A DNA stretch of 64,000 bases from Streptomyces griseoflavus (GCF_014649995.1 NZ_BMUC01000001.1:646605-710604), one strand, 5' to 3'. Shown: positions 1 to 10,857, counted from the stretch's first letter. Made by a program: numbers and translations. The notes: generated by a model from the letters alone, not told the origin.

Positions 1-1
1 C

Positions 2-757
2 TCGGGTGGGAACGCCACCCCGGGTGGGAACGCCACCCCGGGCGGGGACGCCACCCCGGGCGGGGACGCCACCCCGGGCGGGGACGCCACCCCGGGCGGG
101 GACGCCACCCCGGGTGGGGACGCCACCCCGGGTGGGGACGCCGCGCGGGCCGGGGGTGCGGAGTCCGGCGACGGCCCGTGCGTGGCCGGGGTGTCCGCCG
201 GGGACCCGGCCGGTACGGAGCCTCCCGGTGACGGCCGGCCGGGCGGGAAGCGTCCGGCGGGCCGGGCGCGGCGGGTGGTCCTCGGCGGGCTCGCCGCCCT
301 GCTCGTCCTCGGCGGCTGCGGCTTCCTCCACGGCGCCCACCGGCTCGAGTCGGCCGAGTCCGCCCGCAACCGCGCGCTCACCGACGCCGCGGCCACCGAC
401 CGTGTCGCGGGTGAGGTCGGCAACGCGCTCGCGCGAGTCTTCTCGTACACGCCGGACGGCACCGCGGCCGCCGAGCGCTCCGCGCGCGACGTGCTCGGCG
501 GCCGCGCCGCCCGCCAGTACCAGGACCTCTTCGCCCAGGTACGGGGCGACCTGGCCGAGCAGCGCGTCACCCTGAGCACCCGCGCCGTCCGGACCGGAGT
601 GATCGAACTCGACGGCGACCGGGCACGCCTGCTGGTCTTCCTCGACCAGACCTCCCACCGCGGCGACGGCGAGGCCACCACCGCGGCCGCCCAGCTCACC
701 GTCACCGCCCGGCTGGAAGACGACCGCTGGCGGATCGTCCACCTCGAGGCCCGCTGA
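2..757 (+). CDS. Mce-associated membrane protein, 5'-truncated by window edge
   Basis: The open frame runs back through the GGDATP repeat to the window edge, so the true start lies upstream; the in-frame GTG at 182 has no convincing ribosome site and would drop the repeat. Visible order: hydrophilic Gly/Asp/Thr/Pro repeat segment, Arg/Lys-rich stretch, one transmembrane helix (around VVLGGLAALLVLGG, 275-320), then an extracytoplasmic alpha/beta domain ending in the family's D-R-W-R-I-V pattern. Mce-associated proteins sit beside Mce lipid-transport operons and are thought to assist or stabilise the complex at the membrane. It is followed by two paralogues, 25 and 43 bases apart, consistent with one operon. 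The family is clear; the specific role is not known. Confidence 0.8.
   Translation, partial: SGGNATPGGNATPGGDATPGGDATPGGDATPGGDATPGGDATPGGDAARAGGAESGDGPCVAGVSAGDPAGTEPPGDGRPGGKRPAGRARRVVLGGLAALLVLGGCGFLHGAHRLESAESARNRALTDAAATDRVAGEVGNALARVFSYTPDGTAAAERSARDVLGGRAARQYQDLFAQVRGDLAEQRVTLSTRAVRTGVIELDGDRARLLVFLDQTSHRGDGEATTAAAQLTVTARLEDDRWRIVHLEAR
5..148 (+). repeat. 18-bp in-frame tandem repeat (ATPGGD/ATPGGN)
   Basis: Seven full copies and one degenerate copy of an 18-bp unit (ggcggggacgccaccccg and close variants) run head to tail from the window edge. Read in the frame of the downstream Mce-associated gene each unit encodes G-G-D/N-A-T-P. The first two copies encode Asn where later ones encode Asp, and the eighth copy diverges at its 3' end. 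The array probably continues upstream of the window. Codon-level identity between copies suggests recent expansion by slippage. Confidence 0.9.
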
Positions 758-782
758 CACCGTGCGGGAGACTGGAGCACCC

Positions 783-1331
783 ATGAAACGCGCGGTCCGC
801 GCCCTCACCGCCCACCGCCCCCGCGCGCTGTCCTCGCTGCTCGTCGCCCTCGGCCTCGCCGCGGGCGGCTTCGCGGCCTGGGCGGGCCAGGACTGGTACG
901 CCGCGGCCCATGACGGCACCGCCGCCTACGCCGAGCAGCGGGACAGGGCGCTGGCCGCCGGGGAGCAGGCCGTACTGAACCTCAACACGCTCGACCACCG
1001 GGACGTCGACCAGGGCCTCGACCTGTGGGAGTCGTCGACCACCGGCGAGCTGCACGAGCAACTGTCCACAGGGCGGGACGAGTTCGCCGAACAGGTGCGG
1101 GAGGCGAAGACGGTCACCACGGCACGGGTGCTGTCGGGCGCCGTCACCGAGCTCGACGACCGCGCGGGCCGCGCCCGGGTCCTGGTCGCCCTGCGCGTCA
1201 CGGTCAGGGCGTCCGACGGCGCCAGGACGGACAAGGACAGCCGCATGCTCGGCGAACTCACCCGCACCGGGGGCCGCTGGAAGCTCAGCGCCCTGGGACA
1301 GGCCCCCGTGGGCGGCGCACCGACCGGCTGA
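783..1331 (+). CDS. Mce-associated membrane protein
   Basis: A 182-residue protein. I take ATG 783, preceded by ggag, rather than the in-frame GTG at 762. Residues 1-15 are basic, residues about 16-36 form one transmembrane helix, and the rest is an exported domain with the same plan as its two neighbours (A-Y-A-E-Q-R-D-R-A-L after the helix, a central E-L-D-D-R-A-G-R-A-R-V-L-V strand, final G-R-W-K-L). It lies between two paralogues in the same direction and is probably cotranscribed with them as part of the tail of an mce operon. It has no enzymatic motif. Confidence 0.8.
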   Translation: MKRAVRALTAHRPRALSSLLVALGLAAGGFAAWAGQDWYAAAHDGTAAYAEQRDRALAAGEQAVLNLNTLDHRDVDQGLDLWESSTTGELHEQLSTGRDEFAEQVREAKTVTTARVLSGAVTELDDRAGRARVLVALRVTVRASDGARTDKDSRMLGELTRTGGRWKLSALGQAPVGGAPTG

Positions 1332-1374
1332 TCCGGTCCCGTACGCCGAGCCGCCGCACCGAGAGGACAGCACG

Positions 1375-2145
1375 ATGTCGACGACCCGCCACCACATCAA
1401 CCGCCAGCGGCGCCGCCGGGCCCGTGACACGCGGCCCGCCGCCGTGAGCCCGGAGAGCACCGGCCGGCGGACCCGCGCGGGCGATGACGCCGTCCGGTCT
1501 CCGTCGGGTTCACCGGACGGAGACCGGACGGCGGACCGGAAGCCGGCCGTCCCCCGCACCTCCCGCGAGCCGGCCGGCGCACCCGGTGCCCGGCCCCGCC
1601 GGCGCCGGCCGGTGGTCCTCCTGGTGCTCTGCGCACTGACCGTTCTCCTCGGCGGGTTCGCCGGCTGGGCGCACGCGAAGGCCGAAGCGCTCCGCGACGA
1701 ACCCGCGCGGCGCAACACCGCGCTGACCGACCTCGCCCGCACCAGCGAGATCAAGGGACGGACGGCCGAAGCCGTCGACCGGCTCTTCTCCTACGACCAC
1801 ACCGACCCCGGCGCCCTCGACAAGGCGGCGCGGGACCTCCTGACGGGCAAGGCCGTGGACCAGCACCGCGCCCTGCTCGCGGACGTGCGCGAGCGGGCCG
1901 ACGCGCAGAAGGCGGTGATCACCACGGTGGTCACCGAGAGCGCCGTCGAGCGGATCGACGGGGCGCGCGCCCGCGTCCTCGTCTACGCCGACCAGAGCAG
2001 CGTCGCCACCGCCGGGGGCGAGGCGGCCGGCGGCAAGGCCGCCGAGCAGGACACGGGTGTGTACGCGGGTGCCCTGCTCGCCGTCGACGTGGTGCACCGC
2101 GAAGGACGGTGGCTCGTCTCCGGCATCGACACCTTCGGCCGCTGA
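1375..2145 (+). CDS. Mce-associated membrane protein
   Basis: A 256-residue paralogue of the two preceding genes; ATG 1375 follows gagagga. The first 75 residues are highly basic and Pro/Arg-rich, predicted cytoplasmic, followed by one transmembrane helix (VVLLVLCALTVLLGGFAGWA, about 80-99). The exported domain shares R-R-N-T-A-L-T-D, a V-Y-A-D-Q-S-S strand and a G-R-W-L-V-S-G-I-D ending with the first gene of the trio. Having three tandem paralogues with differing N-terminal tails suggests a hetero-oligomeric accessory set for the Mce transporter encoded upstream of the window; that last point is inference. Confidence 0.82.
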   Translation: MSTTRHHINRQRRRRARDTRPAAVSPESTGRRTRAGDDAVRSPSGSPDGDRTADRKPAVPRTSREPAGAPGARPRRRRPVVLLVLCALTVLLGGFAGWAHAKAEALRDEPARRNTALTDLARTSEIKGRTAEAVDRLFSYDHTDPGALDKAARDLLTGKAVDQHRALLADVRERADAQKAVITTVVTESAVERIDGARARVLVYADQSSVATAGGEAAGGKAAEQDTGVYAGALLAVDVVHREGRWLVSGIDTFGR

Positions 2146-2234
2146 GGCCCCACGTCGCCGACCACCCCGCCCGGGCCCCCGGCGGACACGGACCGTCCGG
2201 GGCGCACCCCCCGCAACCGACAGGAGTGACAGCC

Positions 2235-3512
2235 ATGCCCGTACGCCGCCGCGCACGAGGTCCGCGCACCGGCCGGTCCGGCCGGACCCGCCGAGGACTG
2301 AGGACGACCGCCGTCACCGTGGCGGCCATGGCGGCCCTCACCGCCTCCCAGGCGCCCGGCTTCCTCGGAGGGCCGGGGGACGCTCCGGCCGTCCCTCCCG
2401 CCGACGATGCCCGCGGGACGGCGGCGAGCGGCCCGTACTCCGAACCCGCCCCGCCGGGCGACGACTCCTACCACGTCGAACTGCCGCCCCTGGACTCCGC
2501 GGACAGCGCGTCGGCCGCCCCGCCGGTCATCCGGGACCTGCGCGCCCGGTCCGGCATTCCGGCCACGGTGCTGCGCGCCTACCGCGCGGCCGAGACCTCG
2601 GTGGCCCGGACGGACCCCGGCTGCCGACTGCCCTGGCAACTGCTCGCGGCGATCGGCAAGGTGGAGTCCGGCCAGGCGCGCGGCGGCGCGGTCGACCGCG
2701 CCGGCACGACGCTGGGCCGCATCACCGGACCACCGCTCGACGGCCGCGGGTTCGCCCTGATCAGGGACACCGACCGGGGCGTTCACGACGGCGACACGGT
2801 CTACGACCGCGCGGTGGGACCCATGCAGTTCCTGCCGTCCACCTGGGCCCGCTGGGGAGCGGACGGCAACGGCGACGGCCGCGCGGATCCGAACAACATC
2901 TTCGACGCGGCCCTGGCGGCCGGACACTACCTGTGTGCGGGCGACCGGAACCTGGCCCGTGCCGCGGACCTGGACCGGGCGGTCCTCAGCTACAACCGCT
3001 CACGGTCCTACCTGCGGCTGGTCAGGCAGTGGCTGGACTTCTACCTGCGCGGGGTCCACGCCGTCGCGGACGGCGAGGGCGTCATCCCCAGGAGCCCCGG
3101 CGCGGGCGGCGACACCCCGGCGACCGGGCCCGTCGACTCCGGCGGGAGCGGCGGCAGGGGAGGCGGGGGCGGCATCGTCATCGGTCCGGAGCCGAGCGCC
3201 TCCCATACCCCCGGCACCCCCGGCCCGTCTCCGAAGCCCTCTCCGTCCGCCACGGAACCCGGTCCCTCCTCCTCACCCGGCCCCAGCGTCCCCCCGGCCC
3301 CGACCCCCACCCCGACCGGCCAGGAGCCCTCGGAGTCCCCCAGCGGGACGCCGTCGCCCTCACCCGACCCGACCGGTCCGAGCCCCTCGCCCACCTCCCC
3401 GGACGACTGCCCCACCGAGTCCGCTCCACCGACGTCCGCTCCCACCGCCTCCCCGGCCGCGTCACCCTGCCCGGACCCGGACCCGGACCCCTCGGGCTCG
3501 CCCTCCGGCTGA
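2235..3512 (+). CDS. Secreted lytic transglycosylase with Pro/Ser tail
   Basis: ATG 2235 follows aggag; 425 residues. After an Arg-rich Tat/Sec-like leader and hydrophobic stretch (residues about 20-42) comes an SLT_2/MltB-type transglycosylase domain (about 95-300). The catalytic Glu is E144 in G-K-V-E-S-G, and V-G-P-M-Q-F-L-P-S-T-W (about 194-204) and L-D-R-A-V-L-S-Y-N are family hallmarks. These enzymes cleave peptidoglycan with formation of 1,6-anhydro-muramoyl ends. The last 120 residues are a low-complexity Pro/Ser/Thr/Asp tail, likely spanning the wall. It follows the Mce-associated trio closely, and this pairing is common in streptomycetes; it may open the wall for the Mce machinery. 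Confidence 0.9.
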   Translation: MPVRRRARGPRTGRSGRTRRGLRTTAVTVAAMAALTASQAPGFLGGPGDAPAVPPADDARGTAASGPYSEPAPPGDDSYHVELPPLDSADSASAAPPVIRDLRARSGIPATVLRAYRAAETSVARTDPGCRLPWQLLAAIGKVESGQARGGAVDRAGTTLGRITGPPLDGRGFALIRDTDRGVHDGDTVYDRAVGPMQFLPSTWARWGADGNGDGRADPNNIFDAALAAGHYLCAGDRNLARAADLDRAVLSYNRSRSYLRLVRQWLDFYLRGVHAVADGEGVIPRSPGAGGDTPATGPVDSGGSGGRGGGGGIVIGPEPSASHTPGTPGPSPKPSPSATEPGPSSSPGPSVPPAPTPTPTGQEPSESPSGTPSPSPDPTGPSPSPTSPDDCPTESAPPTSAPTASPAASPCPDPDPDPSGSPSG

Positions 3513-3625
3513 GCGAGCGCCACGGTGCGGCCGGCCGCCGGCGTACGCCGGTGGACCGGCTGAACAACGGCTGCCGGCAGTGGAGGCTCAGCCCGGCGCA
3601 GCCCGAGCCGCTTCCCGGGTGGGGC

Positions 3626-5422
3626 TCAGAGTGCCTGGCCCATCCCCGCGGCGTTGGGCCAGGCGGCCTGGGGGCCCGGCCAGCCCGTCGCCGGGGCCAT
3701 GGAGAGGCCGTCGGTGCCCCTGACCTGGGCGGCCGTCAGGCCGCCGCGGGCGGGGACACCGGGCGGGGTCGGGCCGGTGGGCGGCGGCGCCTGAGGGGCC
3801 GGTGCCGGGTGGGCCGCAGCGGGCACCGGTGCCTGGGCGGCCGGGGCGAGCGGCTGTGCGGCCGGGGCGAGCGGCTGGGCCGGCATCGGCACGGGCTGCG
3901 GAACCGGCTCCGGGAACTGCTGGGGCGCGGGCTGCGGCACCGCCTGAGGTACCGGCTGCGGCGCGGGCTGCGGGACCGCCTGCGGTACCGGCCGGTCGAC
4001 GGGCTGGTCGACGGGCCGGCCGACGGGCTGGGGCGCCGGCTGCGGAAGCCCCGGCGCCCCAGCCCCCGCCGACGCCGCGGCCGGCACCGGCATCCCGCCG
4101 GCCGGGTCCGCCCTCACGGTGGACGCGGCGGCGGGGAGCGGCATGCCGGTGCCGGTGGCGGGAGCGGCGGCGAGCCCCGGAGCGGCGGCCTGAGCGGCGA
4201 GCCCCCGCATGCCCGCCCCGTTGGTCTCGCTCACCAGGCGGTCCACTGCCGCCGTGCCCGAGCTGTAGCCGGTCCCGGTGGCCTGCTCGGGTACGGCGGC
4301 TCCCCTCCTGGACGTCCCGTAGAGCACCTGTTCCAGGCCGGACACCAGGCGGCGCACGTCCACCTGGGGGCGCACCACGAGACGCAGGAAGCGGCTGGAC
4401 GAGCCGATCTTGTTGCCGCACTCGCGGACCAGGATCCGGTGCTCGGTGAGCATCCGGTCCCGGACCACGGTTCCCTCGGCGCCCACGGGCAGGCGCACGA
4501 AGAGGAAGTTCCCCTGGGAGGGGTAGACCGTCAGCCCGGGCAGCGAGGAGAGCTGGCCGGACATGTCCATCCGGTCGCGCCGCACCTGGTGCAGGCTCTG
4601 GGCGTACTCGGCGCCGTGCTCCTTCAGCATGAACACCACGTGCTCGGCGAAGGAGTTGAGGTTCCACTTGGGGAGCATGGAGCGGACCTTGCCCGCCAGC
4701 GCCGGGTTGGCGACCAGGTAGCCGAAGCGGATGCCGTGCAGGCCGAAGTTCTTGCCCAGGCTGCGCAGCACGATGACGTTGGGCCGCAGCATCGCCTCCT
4801 GCACCACCGACGGTTCCACCTCGGCGTCGGCGAACTCCAGGAACGACTCGTCGATCACCACCAGGTCCAGGTCGGCCATCGCGTCCATGAACTGCACGAC
4901 CGCGTGCTTGTGGAGGAAGCCGCCGTCGGGGTTGTTCGGGTTGCAGATCACCGCCACCCGGGTGCCCCGGGCCCGGATGAACTCCGCGTACTGCGCCAGG
5001 TCGAGGGCGAAGCCGCCGGACTCCTGGAGGGGGAACATGTCGACCCGCTTGCCGGTCTCCATGGGCTGGTCGGTCCAGCGGCCGAAGGTGGGGACGGGGA
5101 CGGCGAGGGACTCCCGGACCAGGAGGTGGTCGATCCAGGTGATCAGCTCCGTCGATCCGTTGCCCATCGCCACGCACTGCGGCGGGAGTCGCAGCAGGCT
5201 GCACAGCTCGGCCGTGATGGTGTCGGCGCCGCTCGGGTAGTAGGTGATGATGTCGCGCAGCCGCGCCGCCATGTCCTCGAACATGGCGGGGGTGGGAAAG
5301 TACGGATTGCAGGGGATGCAGAAGTCCACCGGGCCGGCCCCGTCGCTCTCCCGCGCCAGCGCCGCCATCGACGGACTGTGGGCCGCGGTGCTGCGGAACA
5401 ACGAGGTGACGTTGTCGGCCAT
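3626..5422 (-). CDS. Class I/II aminotransferase with 228-residue Pro/Gln/Ala tail
   Basis: A 598-residue protein in two parts. Residues 1-370 form a fold-type I PLP aminotransferase resembling histidinol-phosphate/threonine-phosphate enzymes: G-N-G-S-T-E-L (87-93), N-P-N-N-P-D-G-G (161-168), D-E-S-F-L-E-F (191-197), and S-L-G-K-N-F with K224 as the PLP lysine. Residues about 371-598 are low complexity, rich in Pro, Ala and Gln, with P-Q-P-V/A-P-Q repeats; family enzymes normally end near 370. ATG 5422 follows ggagg. It is convergent with the transglycosylase and not in an obvious pathway operon, so the substrate is unknown. The tail might be a flexible linker or interaction region. Confidence 0.82.
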   Translation of the reverse strand: MADNVTSLFRSTAAHSPSMAALARESDGAGPVDFCIPCNPYFPTPAMFEDMAARLRDIITYYPSGADTITAELCSLLRLPPQCVAMGNGSTELITWIDHLLVRESLAVPVPTFGRWTDQPMETGKRVDMFPLQESGGFALDLAQYAEFIRARGTRVAVICNPNNPDGGFLHKHAVVQFMDAMADLDLVVIDESFLEFADAEVEPSVVQEAMLRPNVIVLRSLGKNFGLHGIRFGYLVANPALAGKVRSMLPKWNLNSFAEHVVFMLKEHGAEYAQSLHQVRRDRMDMSGQLSSLPGLTVYPSQGNFLFVRLPVGAEGTVVRDRMLTEHRILVRECGNKIGSSSRFLRLVVRPQVDVRRLVSGLEQVLYGTSRRGAAVPEQATGTGYSSGTAAVDRLVSETNGAGMRGLAAQAAAPGLAAAPATGTGMPLPAAASTVRADPAGGMPVPAAASAGAGAPGLPQPAPQPVGRPVDQPVDRPVPQAVPQPAPQPVPQAVPQPAPQQFPEPVPQPVPMPAQPLAPAAQPLAPAAQAPVPAAAHPAPAPQAPPPTGPTPPGVPARGGLTAAQVRGTDGLSMAPATGWPGPQAAWPNAAGMGQAL

Positions 5423-5475
5423 GGAACCTCCGTGTACGGCGGGCCCGCCGGGGACGTGACGGGCCCGTCATGCGT

Positions 5476-5507
5476 GGGTGGCCCGCGCGGGGGAGCGCGG
5501 GCCACCC
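5476..5507 (-). terminator. Hairpin ending the sugar operon
   Basis: A perfect 13-bp inverted repeat (gggtggcccgcgc, 5476-5488, with its complement at 5495-5507, 6-base loop) lies about 70 bases downstream of the aldose epimerase stop and upstream of the aminotransferase start. No U-tract is present, as is common for streptomycete terminators. Confidence 0.6.
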
Positions 5508-5579
5508 AGGAGTACGGAGCGCGGCGCGCCGCCGTTCAGCTCATGTGAGGAAGATGTGACGGCGGCGCGTGACGGTGAC

Positions 5580-6734
5580 TCACGCCCCGAACGAGTGGAC
5601 CGTCGTCGTCCGGTAGGTCTCTCCCGGCCGCAGCACGGTCGACGGGAACGACGGCTGGTTCGGCGAGTCGGGGAAGTGCTGCGTCTCCAGGCACAGGCCG
5701 TCGCCCTGCCGGTAGACCCGGCCGCCGCTGCCGACGAGGGTGCCGTCGAGGAAGTTGCCGGAGTAGAACTGGAGCCCCGGCTCGTTGGTGGCGATGCGCA
5801 GGGTGCGGCCGGAGGACGGGTCGCGCAGGGTGGCGGCGTGCTCGGGACGGGCGGTGATGCCCTTGTCCAGCGCCCAGTTGTGGTCGAAGCCCTGCCCGTA
5901 CAGCACCTGCTGGTGCGCGGTGCGGATGTCCCGGCCGACCGGTTTGGCGCGCCGGAAGTCGAAGGGGGTGCCGGCGACCGCCGCCCGTTCGCCGGTGGGG
6001 ATCAGCCCGGAGTCGACCGGTGTGTAGCGGGAGGCGGCGATCGACAGCTCGTGGTCCTCGACCGAGCCGCTGCCCTCACCGGCGAGGTTCCAGTAGACGT
6101 GGCTGGTGAGGTTGACGACGGTGGGCCGGTCGGTGGTCGCCTCGTAGTCGACGCGCCAGTCGCCGCCGCGGGTGAGGGTGTAGGTGACCTTCGTGCGCAG
6201 GGTGCCCGGATAGCCCATCTCGCCGTCGACGGCGGTGTAGTACAGGTGGAGGCCGACGTCCGAGCCGCGGGTGAAGGGCTCGACGTCCCAGACCCGCTTG
6301 TCGAAGCCCTGGGCGCCGCCGTGCAGGCTGTTCTCGCCGTCGTTGACGGAGAGCTGGTACTCCCTGCCGTCGAGGGTGAAGCGGCCCCGGCCGACGCGGT
6401 TGCCGTAGCGGCCGATCAGGGCGCCGAAGTACGGGCTGGAGGCGACGTAGTCCTCGAGGGCGGAGAAGCCCAGGGAGACGTTGGCGTGCCGGCCGCGGCG
6501 GTCGGGGATCTCCAGCGACTGGACGATGCCGCCGTAGGAGAGGACCCTCATGCGGGTCCCGCCGTTCTCCAGTGCCCAGCTGTGGACCTTGGTGCCGTCG
6601 GCGAGCCGGCCGAAGAGGCTCCGCGCCGGCTTCCCCCGGCCCGGTGCCGCGTGGGCCGTCCCGCCGAAGGCGGAGCCGGCGGCCACGGCCGCCGCTCCGG
6701 CGCCCGCGATGACCGTGCGTCTGTTCAGTTCCAT
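5580..6734 (-). CDS. Tat-exported aldose 1-epimerase
   Basis: A 384-residue protein that interconverts alpha and beta anomers of aldoses. It starts M-E-L-N-R-R-T-V-I-A-G-A-G, a twin-arginine signal with cleavage expected near T-A-H-A; extensions upstream of ATG 6734 would bury this signal. The mature domain has the family marks G-R-Y-G-N-R-V, N-S-L-H-G-G (first active His), V-N-L-T-S-H-V-Y-W-N-L (second His) and L-E-T-Q-H-F-P-D-S-P-N (catalytic Glu). It is the last gene of the ChvE-MmsA-MmsB sugar importer unit, so an extracellular mutarotase probably supplies the anomer that the importer binds. A second, cytosolic paralogue lies at 19869-20840. Confidence 0.93.
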   Translation of the reverse strand: MELNRRTVIAGAGAAAVAAGSAFGGTAHAAPGRGKPARSLFGRLADGTKVHSWALENGGTRMRVLSYGGIVQSLEIPDRRGRHANVSLGFSALEDYVASSPYFGALIGRYGNRVGRGRFTLDGREYQLSVNDGENSLHGGAQGFDKRVWDVEPFTRGSDVGLHLYYTAVDGEMGYPGTLRTKVTYTLTRGGDWRVDYEATTDRPTVVNLTSHVYWNLAGEGSGSVEDHELSIAASRYTPVDSGLIPTGERAAVAGTPFDFRRAKPVGRDIRTAHQQVLYGQGFDHNWALDKGITARPEHAATLRDPSSGRTLRIATNEPGLQFYSGNFLDGTLVGSGGRVYRQGDGLCLETQHFPDSPNQPSFPSTVLRPGETYRTTTVHSFGA

Positions 6735-6755
6735 GTGCAACTCCCGGAAGGGAAG

Positions 6756-6779
6756 GGGCCCCGCCGTCCGGCGGGGCCC
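6756..6779 (-). terminator. Hairpin between mmsB and the epimerase gene
   Basis: A perfect 11-bp stem (gggccccgccg with its complement) with a 2-base apex lies 8 bases after the mmsB stop and ahead of the epimerase start. It could be a partial terminator or an mRNA-stability hairpin that sets the relative level of the epimerase. Confidence 0.5.
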
Positions 6780-6787
6780 GAGCTGAC

Positions 6788-8022
6788 CTACGAACCGACC
6801 TTGCGCTTGTTCCACACGTCGAAGCCGACCGCCGCCAGCAGTACCAGGCCCTTGATGACCTGCTGCCAGTCGCTGCCGATGCCGACGAGGTTCATACCGT
6901 TGTTCAGCACGCCCAGGACCAGACCGCCGATGATGGCGCCGAGGACCGTGCCGACACCGCCGCTCATCGAGGCCCCGCCGATGAACGCGGCGGCGATGGC
7001 CTCCAGCTCGAAGTTGAGGCCGGCCTTGGGGGAGGCCACGTCGAGGCGGGCGGCGAACACCAGACCCGCGAGCGCCGCGAGCATGCCCATGTTCAGGAAG
7101 ACGAGGAAGGTGACCTTCTTGTCCCGCACACCCGACAGCTTCGCCGCGGGGAGGTTGCCGCCGATGGCGTAGATGTGGCGGCCGATGACGGCGTTGCGCA
7201 TCACGTAGCCGAAGCCGACGAGCAGCGCGCCGAGGATCAGCAGCACGATCGGGGCGCCCTTGTAACTGGCGAGCAGCATCGTCACCACGAGGACGGCGGA
7301 GGCGAGCGCGACCAGCTTCAGCACGAACAGCCTGGCGGGCAGGACGTCGAGGGCGAACTCCCGCTGGCGCCGGCGGTCGCGGACCTCCTGGAGCACGACG
7401 AGCGCGATCAGGGCGAGGCCGAGCAGCAGGGTGAGGTTGTGGTAGTTGGTCTCCGGGCCGGCCTCGGGCAGGAACCCGTTGGTGACCTTCTGCAGGCCGT
7501 CGGGGAACGGGCCGAGGGTCTGGCCCTCCAGGAAGATCTCGGTGAGGCCCCGGAAGGTCAGCATGCCCGAGAGGGTCACGATGAACGACGGTATGCCGCC
7601 GTAGGCGATGAACCACCCCTGGATCGCCCCCGCGAGGGCGCCCACGGCCAGACACAGCGCCACCGCGAGCGGCCAGGGCATGTCGTTCTTGACCATGAAC
7701 ACCGCGGCCATGGCCCCGACGAACGCCGTCAGCGAGCCGACCGAGAGGTCGATGTGGCCGGCGATGATGACCAGCATCATGCCGATCGCGAGGATCAGGA
7801 TGTAGCTGTTCTGCACCACCAGGTTGGACACGTTGCGAGGCAGCAGCAGGTCGCCGTCGGTCCAGACCGCGAACAGCGCCACGATCAGGCCGAGCGCGAA
7901 CAGCATGCCGTACTGCCGCATGTTGCGGCGCATGCCGTCCAGCACCAGCCGGAGCAGGCCGCCGTCACCCGGTCCGTTCCTGCCCGGTGGCGCGGCGGCC
8001 GGGGTCTTGTCGGTGACTGTGC

Positions 8023-8026
<4 letters not shown>
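6788..8026 (-). CDS. mmsB: Multiple-monosaccharide ABC transporter permease MmsB
   Basis: A 412-residue CUT2-family permease (RbsC/XylH/GguB type) with about ten to eleven hydrophobic helices and the typical core [16 protein letters not shown] in the first half and [15 protein letters not shown] in the second. It forms the membrane channel for pentose/hexose import with the ATPase encoded immediately upstream; its ATG overlaps the ATPase stop by four bases (ATGA at 8023-8026), indicating translational coupling. The 30-residue hydrophilic N-terminus is a little longer than in proteobacterial relatives. Confidence 0.93.
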
Positions 8027-9573
<1,547 letters not shown>

Positions 9574-9604
9574 GGTGTGCCTTCCGGTCAGTGGTGTACG
9601 GCGG

Positions 9605-10717
9605 TCAGTCGAGGTCGCTCTGCTTGATGTAGCCGGAGTCGACGACGACCTTCTGGTAGTTCTCCTTGTCCACCGCGACCGGCTCCAGCAGGAAGGCCGG
9701 GACGACCTTGGCGCCGTTGTCGTAGGTCTTGGTGTCGTTGGTCTCGGGCTTCTTGTCGTTGAGCAGCGCGTCGACCATGTTGGAGGCGACCTTGGCGAGT
9801 TCGCGGGTGTCCTTGTAGACGGTCATCGACTGCTCGGCGGCGATGATCGACTTCACCGAGGCGACCTCGGCGTCCTGGCCGGTGACGACCGGCAGCGGCT
9901 TGCTCGCCGAGCCGTAGCCGTCCGACTTCAGGGAGGACAGGATGCCGATGGAGATGCCGTCGTACGGGGAGAGGACCGCGTCCACCCGGTCGCTGCGGTA
10001 GGCCGAGGTCAGGATGTCCTCCATGCGCTTCTGGGCGGTACCGCCGTCCCAGCGCAGGGTGGTGACCTGGTTGAGCTCGGTCTGCTTGGACTTGACGACG
10101 AGCTGCTTCTTGTCGATGTAGGGCTGCAGGACGTTCATGGCGCCCTGGAAGAAGTAGCGGGTGTTGTTGTCGTCGTTGGAGCCGGCGAACAGCTCGATGT
10201 TGAAGGGGCCCTTCTTGCTGCCGTCCTTCAGGCCGAGCTTCTCGACGATGTAGGTGCCCTGGAGTTCGCCGACCTTCTCGTTGTCGAAGGAGGCGTAGTA
10301 GCCGACGTTCTCCGTGCCGAGGATGAGCCGGTCGTAGGAGATGACCGGGATGTCGGCGTCCTTGGCCTGCTGCAGGACGTTGTTCATCGACTTGTTGTCG
10401 ATCGCGGCGACGATCAGCGCGTCCACGCCCTGGGTGATCAGGTTCTCGATCTGCGAGACCTGCTGGTCGGGGTCGTCCTCGCCGTAGACCAGCTTGGTCT
10501 TGTAGCCCTTGGACTTGAGGTCGGTGACGACGTTGTTGCCGTCGGCGATCCAGCGCTCGGAGGACTTGGTCGGCATGGAGATGCCGATGGTGGCTCCCTC
10601 GGAGCCCTTCTTGTCCTCTTCGCCGCCGCCCTCGCTGTTCTGTCCGCAGGCGGTCAGGGTGAGGGCGAGGGAGGCGGCCGTGGCCACCGCGGCGAGTGCG
10701 GCTCTGCGATTACGCAT
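9605..10717 (-). CDS. chvE: Multiple-monosaccharide-binding lipoprotein, ChvE type
   Basis: A periplasmic-binding-protein type 1 lipoprotein of 370 residues. The leader is basic then hydrophobic and ends in a lipobox L-T-A-C, so Cys is lipidated and the sugar-binding domain sits outside the membrane. Conserved elements include [23 protein letters not shown] and V-V-T-G-Q-D-A-E. Three in-frame ATGs occur (10726, 10723, 10717); I choose 10717 because aagga then sits nine bases upstream, whereas it would overlap the other two. ChvE-like proteins bind glucose, galactose, arabinose or xylose; the actual ligand here cannot be read from sequence alone. It is the first gene of the importer unit. Confidence 0.93.
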   Translation of the reverse strand: MRNRRAALAAVATAASLALTLTACGQNSEGGGEEDKKGSEGATIGISMPTKSSERWIADGNNVVTDLKSKGYKTKLVYGEDDPDQQVSQIENLITQGVDALIVAAIDNKSMNNVLQQAKDADIPVISYDRLILGTENVGYYASFDNEKVGELQGTYIVEKLGLKDGSKKGPFNIELFAGSNDDNNTRYFFQGAMNVLQPYIDKKQLVVKSKQTELNQVTTLRWDGGTAQKRMEDILTSAYRSDRVDAVLSPYDGISIGILSSLKSDGYGSASKPLPVVTGQDAEVASVKSIIAAEQSMTVYKDTRELAKVASNMVDALLNDKKPETNDTKTYDNGAKVVPAFLLEPVAVDKENYQKVVVDSGYIKQSDLD

Positions 10718-10857
10718 GGTCATCATCCTTGATGTCGGTGGGCGGGGTCGGTCGGTACGGCGAGCGTCTGCGGGGGAGCCGGGTCAGGGGCGCGAGCACA
10801 GGTGTGTGGGATTGTGCGCGGCTGTGTCTGCTTCTGTGAAGTCGCTTTTCCGGAACG

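Noticed and set aside
5-148. CRISPR array or minisatellite independent of a gene
   Set aside because: Units are head-to-tail without spacers and are in frame with a membrane-protein gene.
2057-5548. A 1163-residue plus-strand frame across the transglycosylase and aminotransferase genes
   Set aside because: It is the shadow of real genes in other frames: Arg/Pro/Gly-rich, no domain, and it covers both a plus- and a minus-strand gene that have clear catalytic motifs.
6735-7655. N-terminal extension of the aldose epimerase to 7655
   Set aside because: It overlaps the mmsB permease almost entirely and would hide the Tat signal at the ATG 6734.
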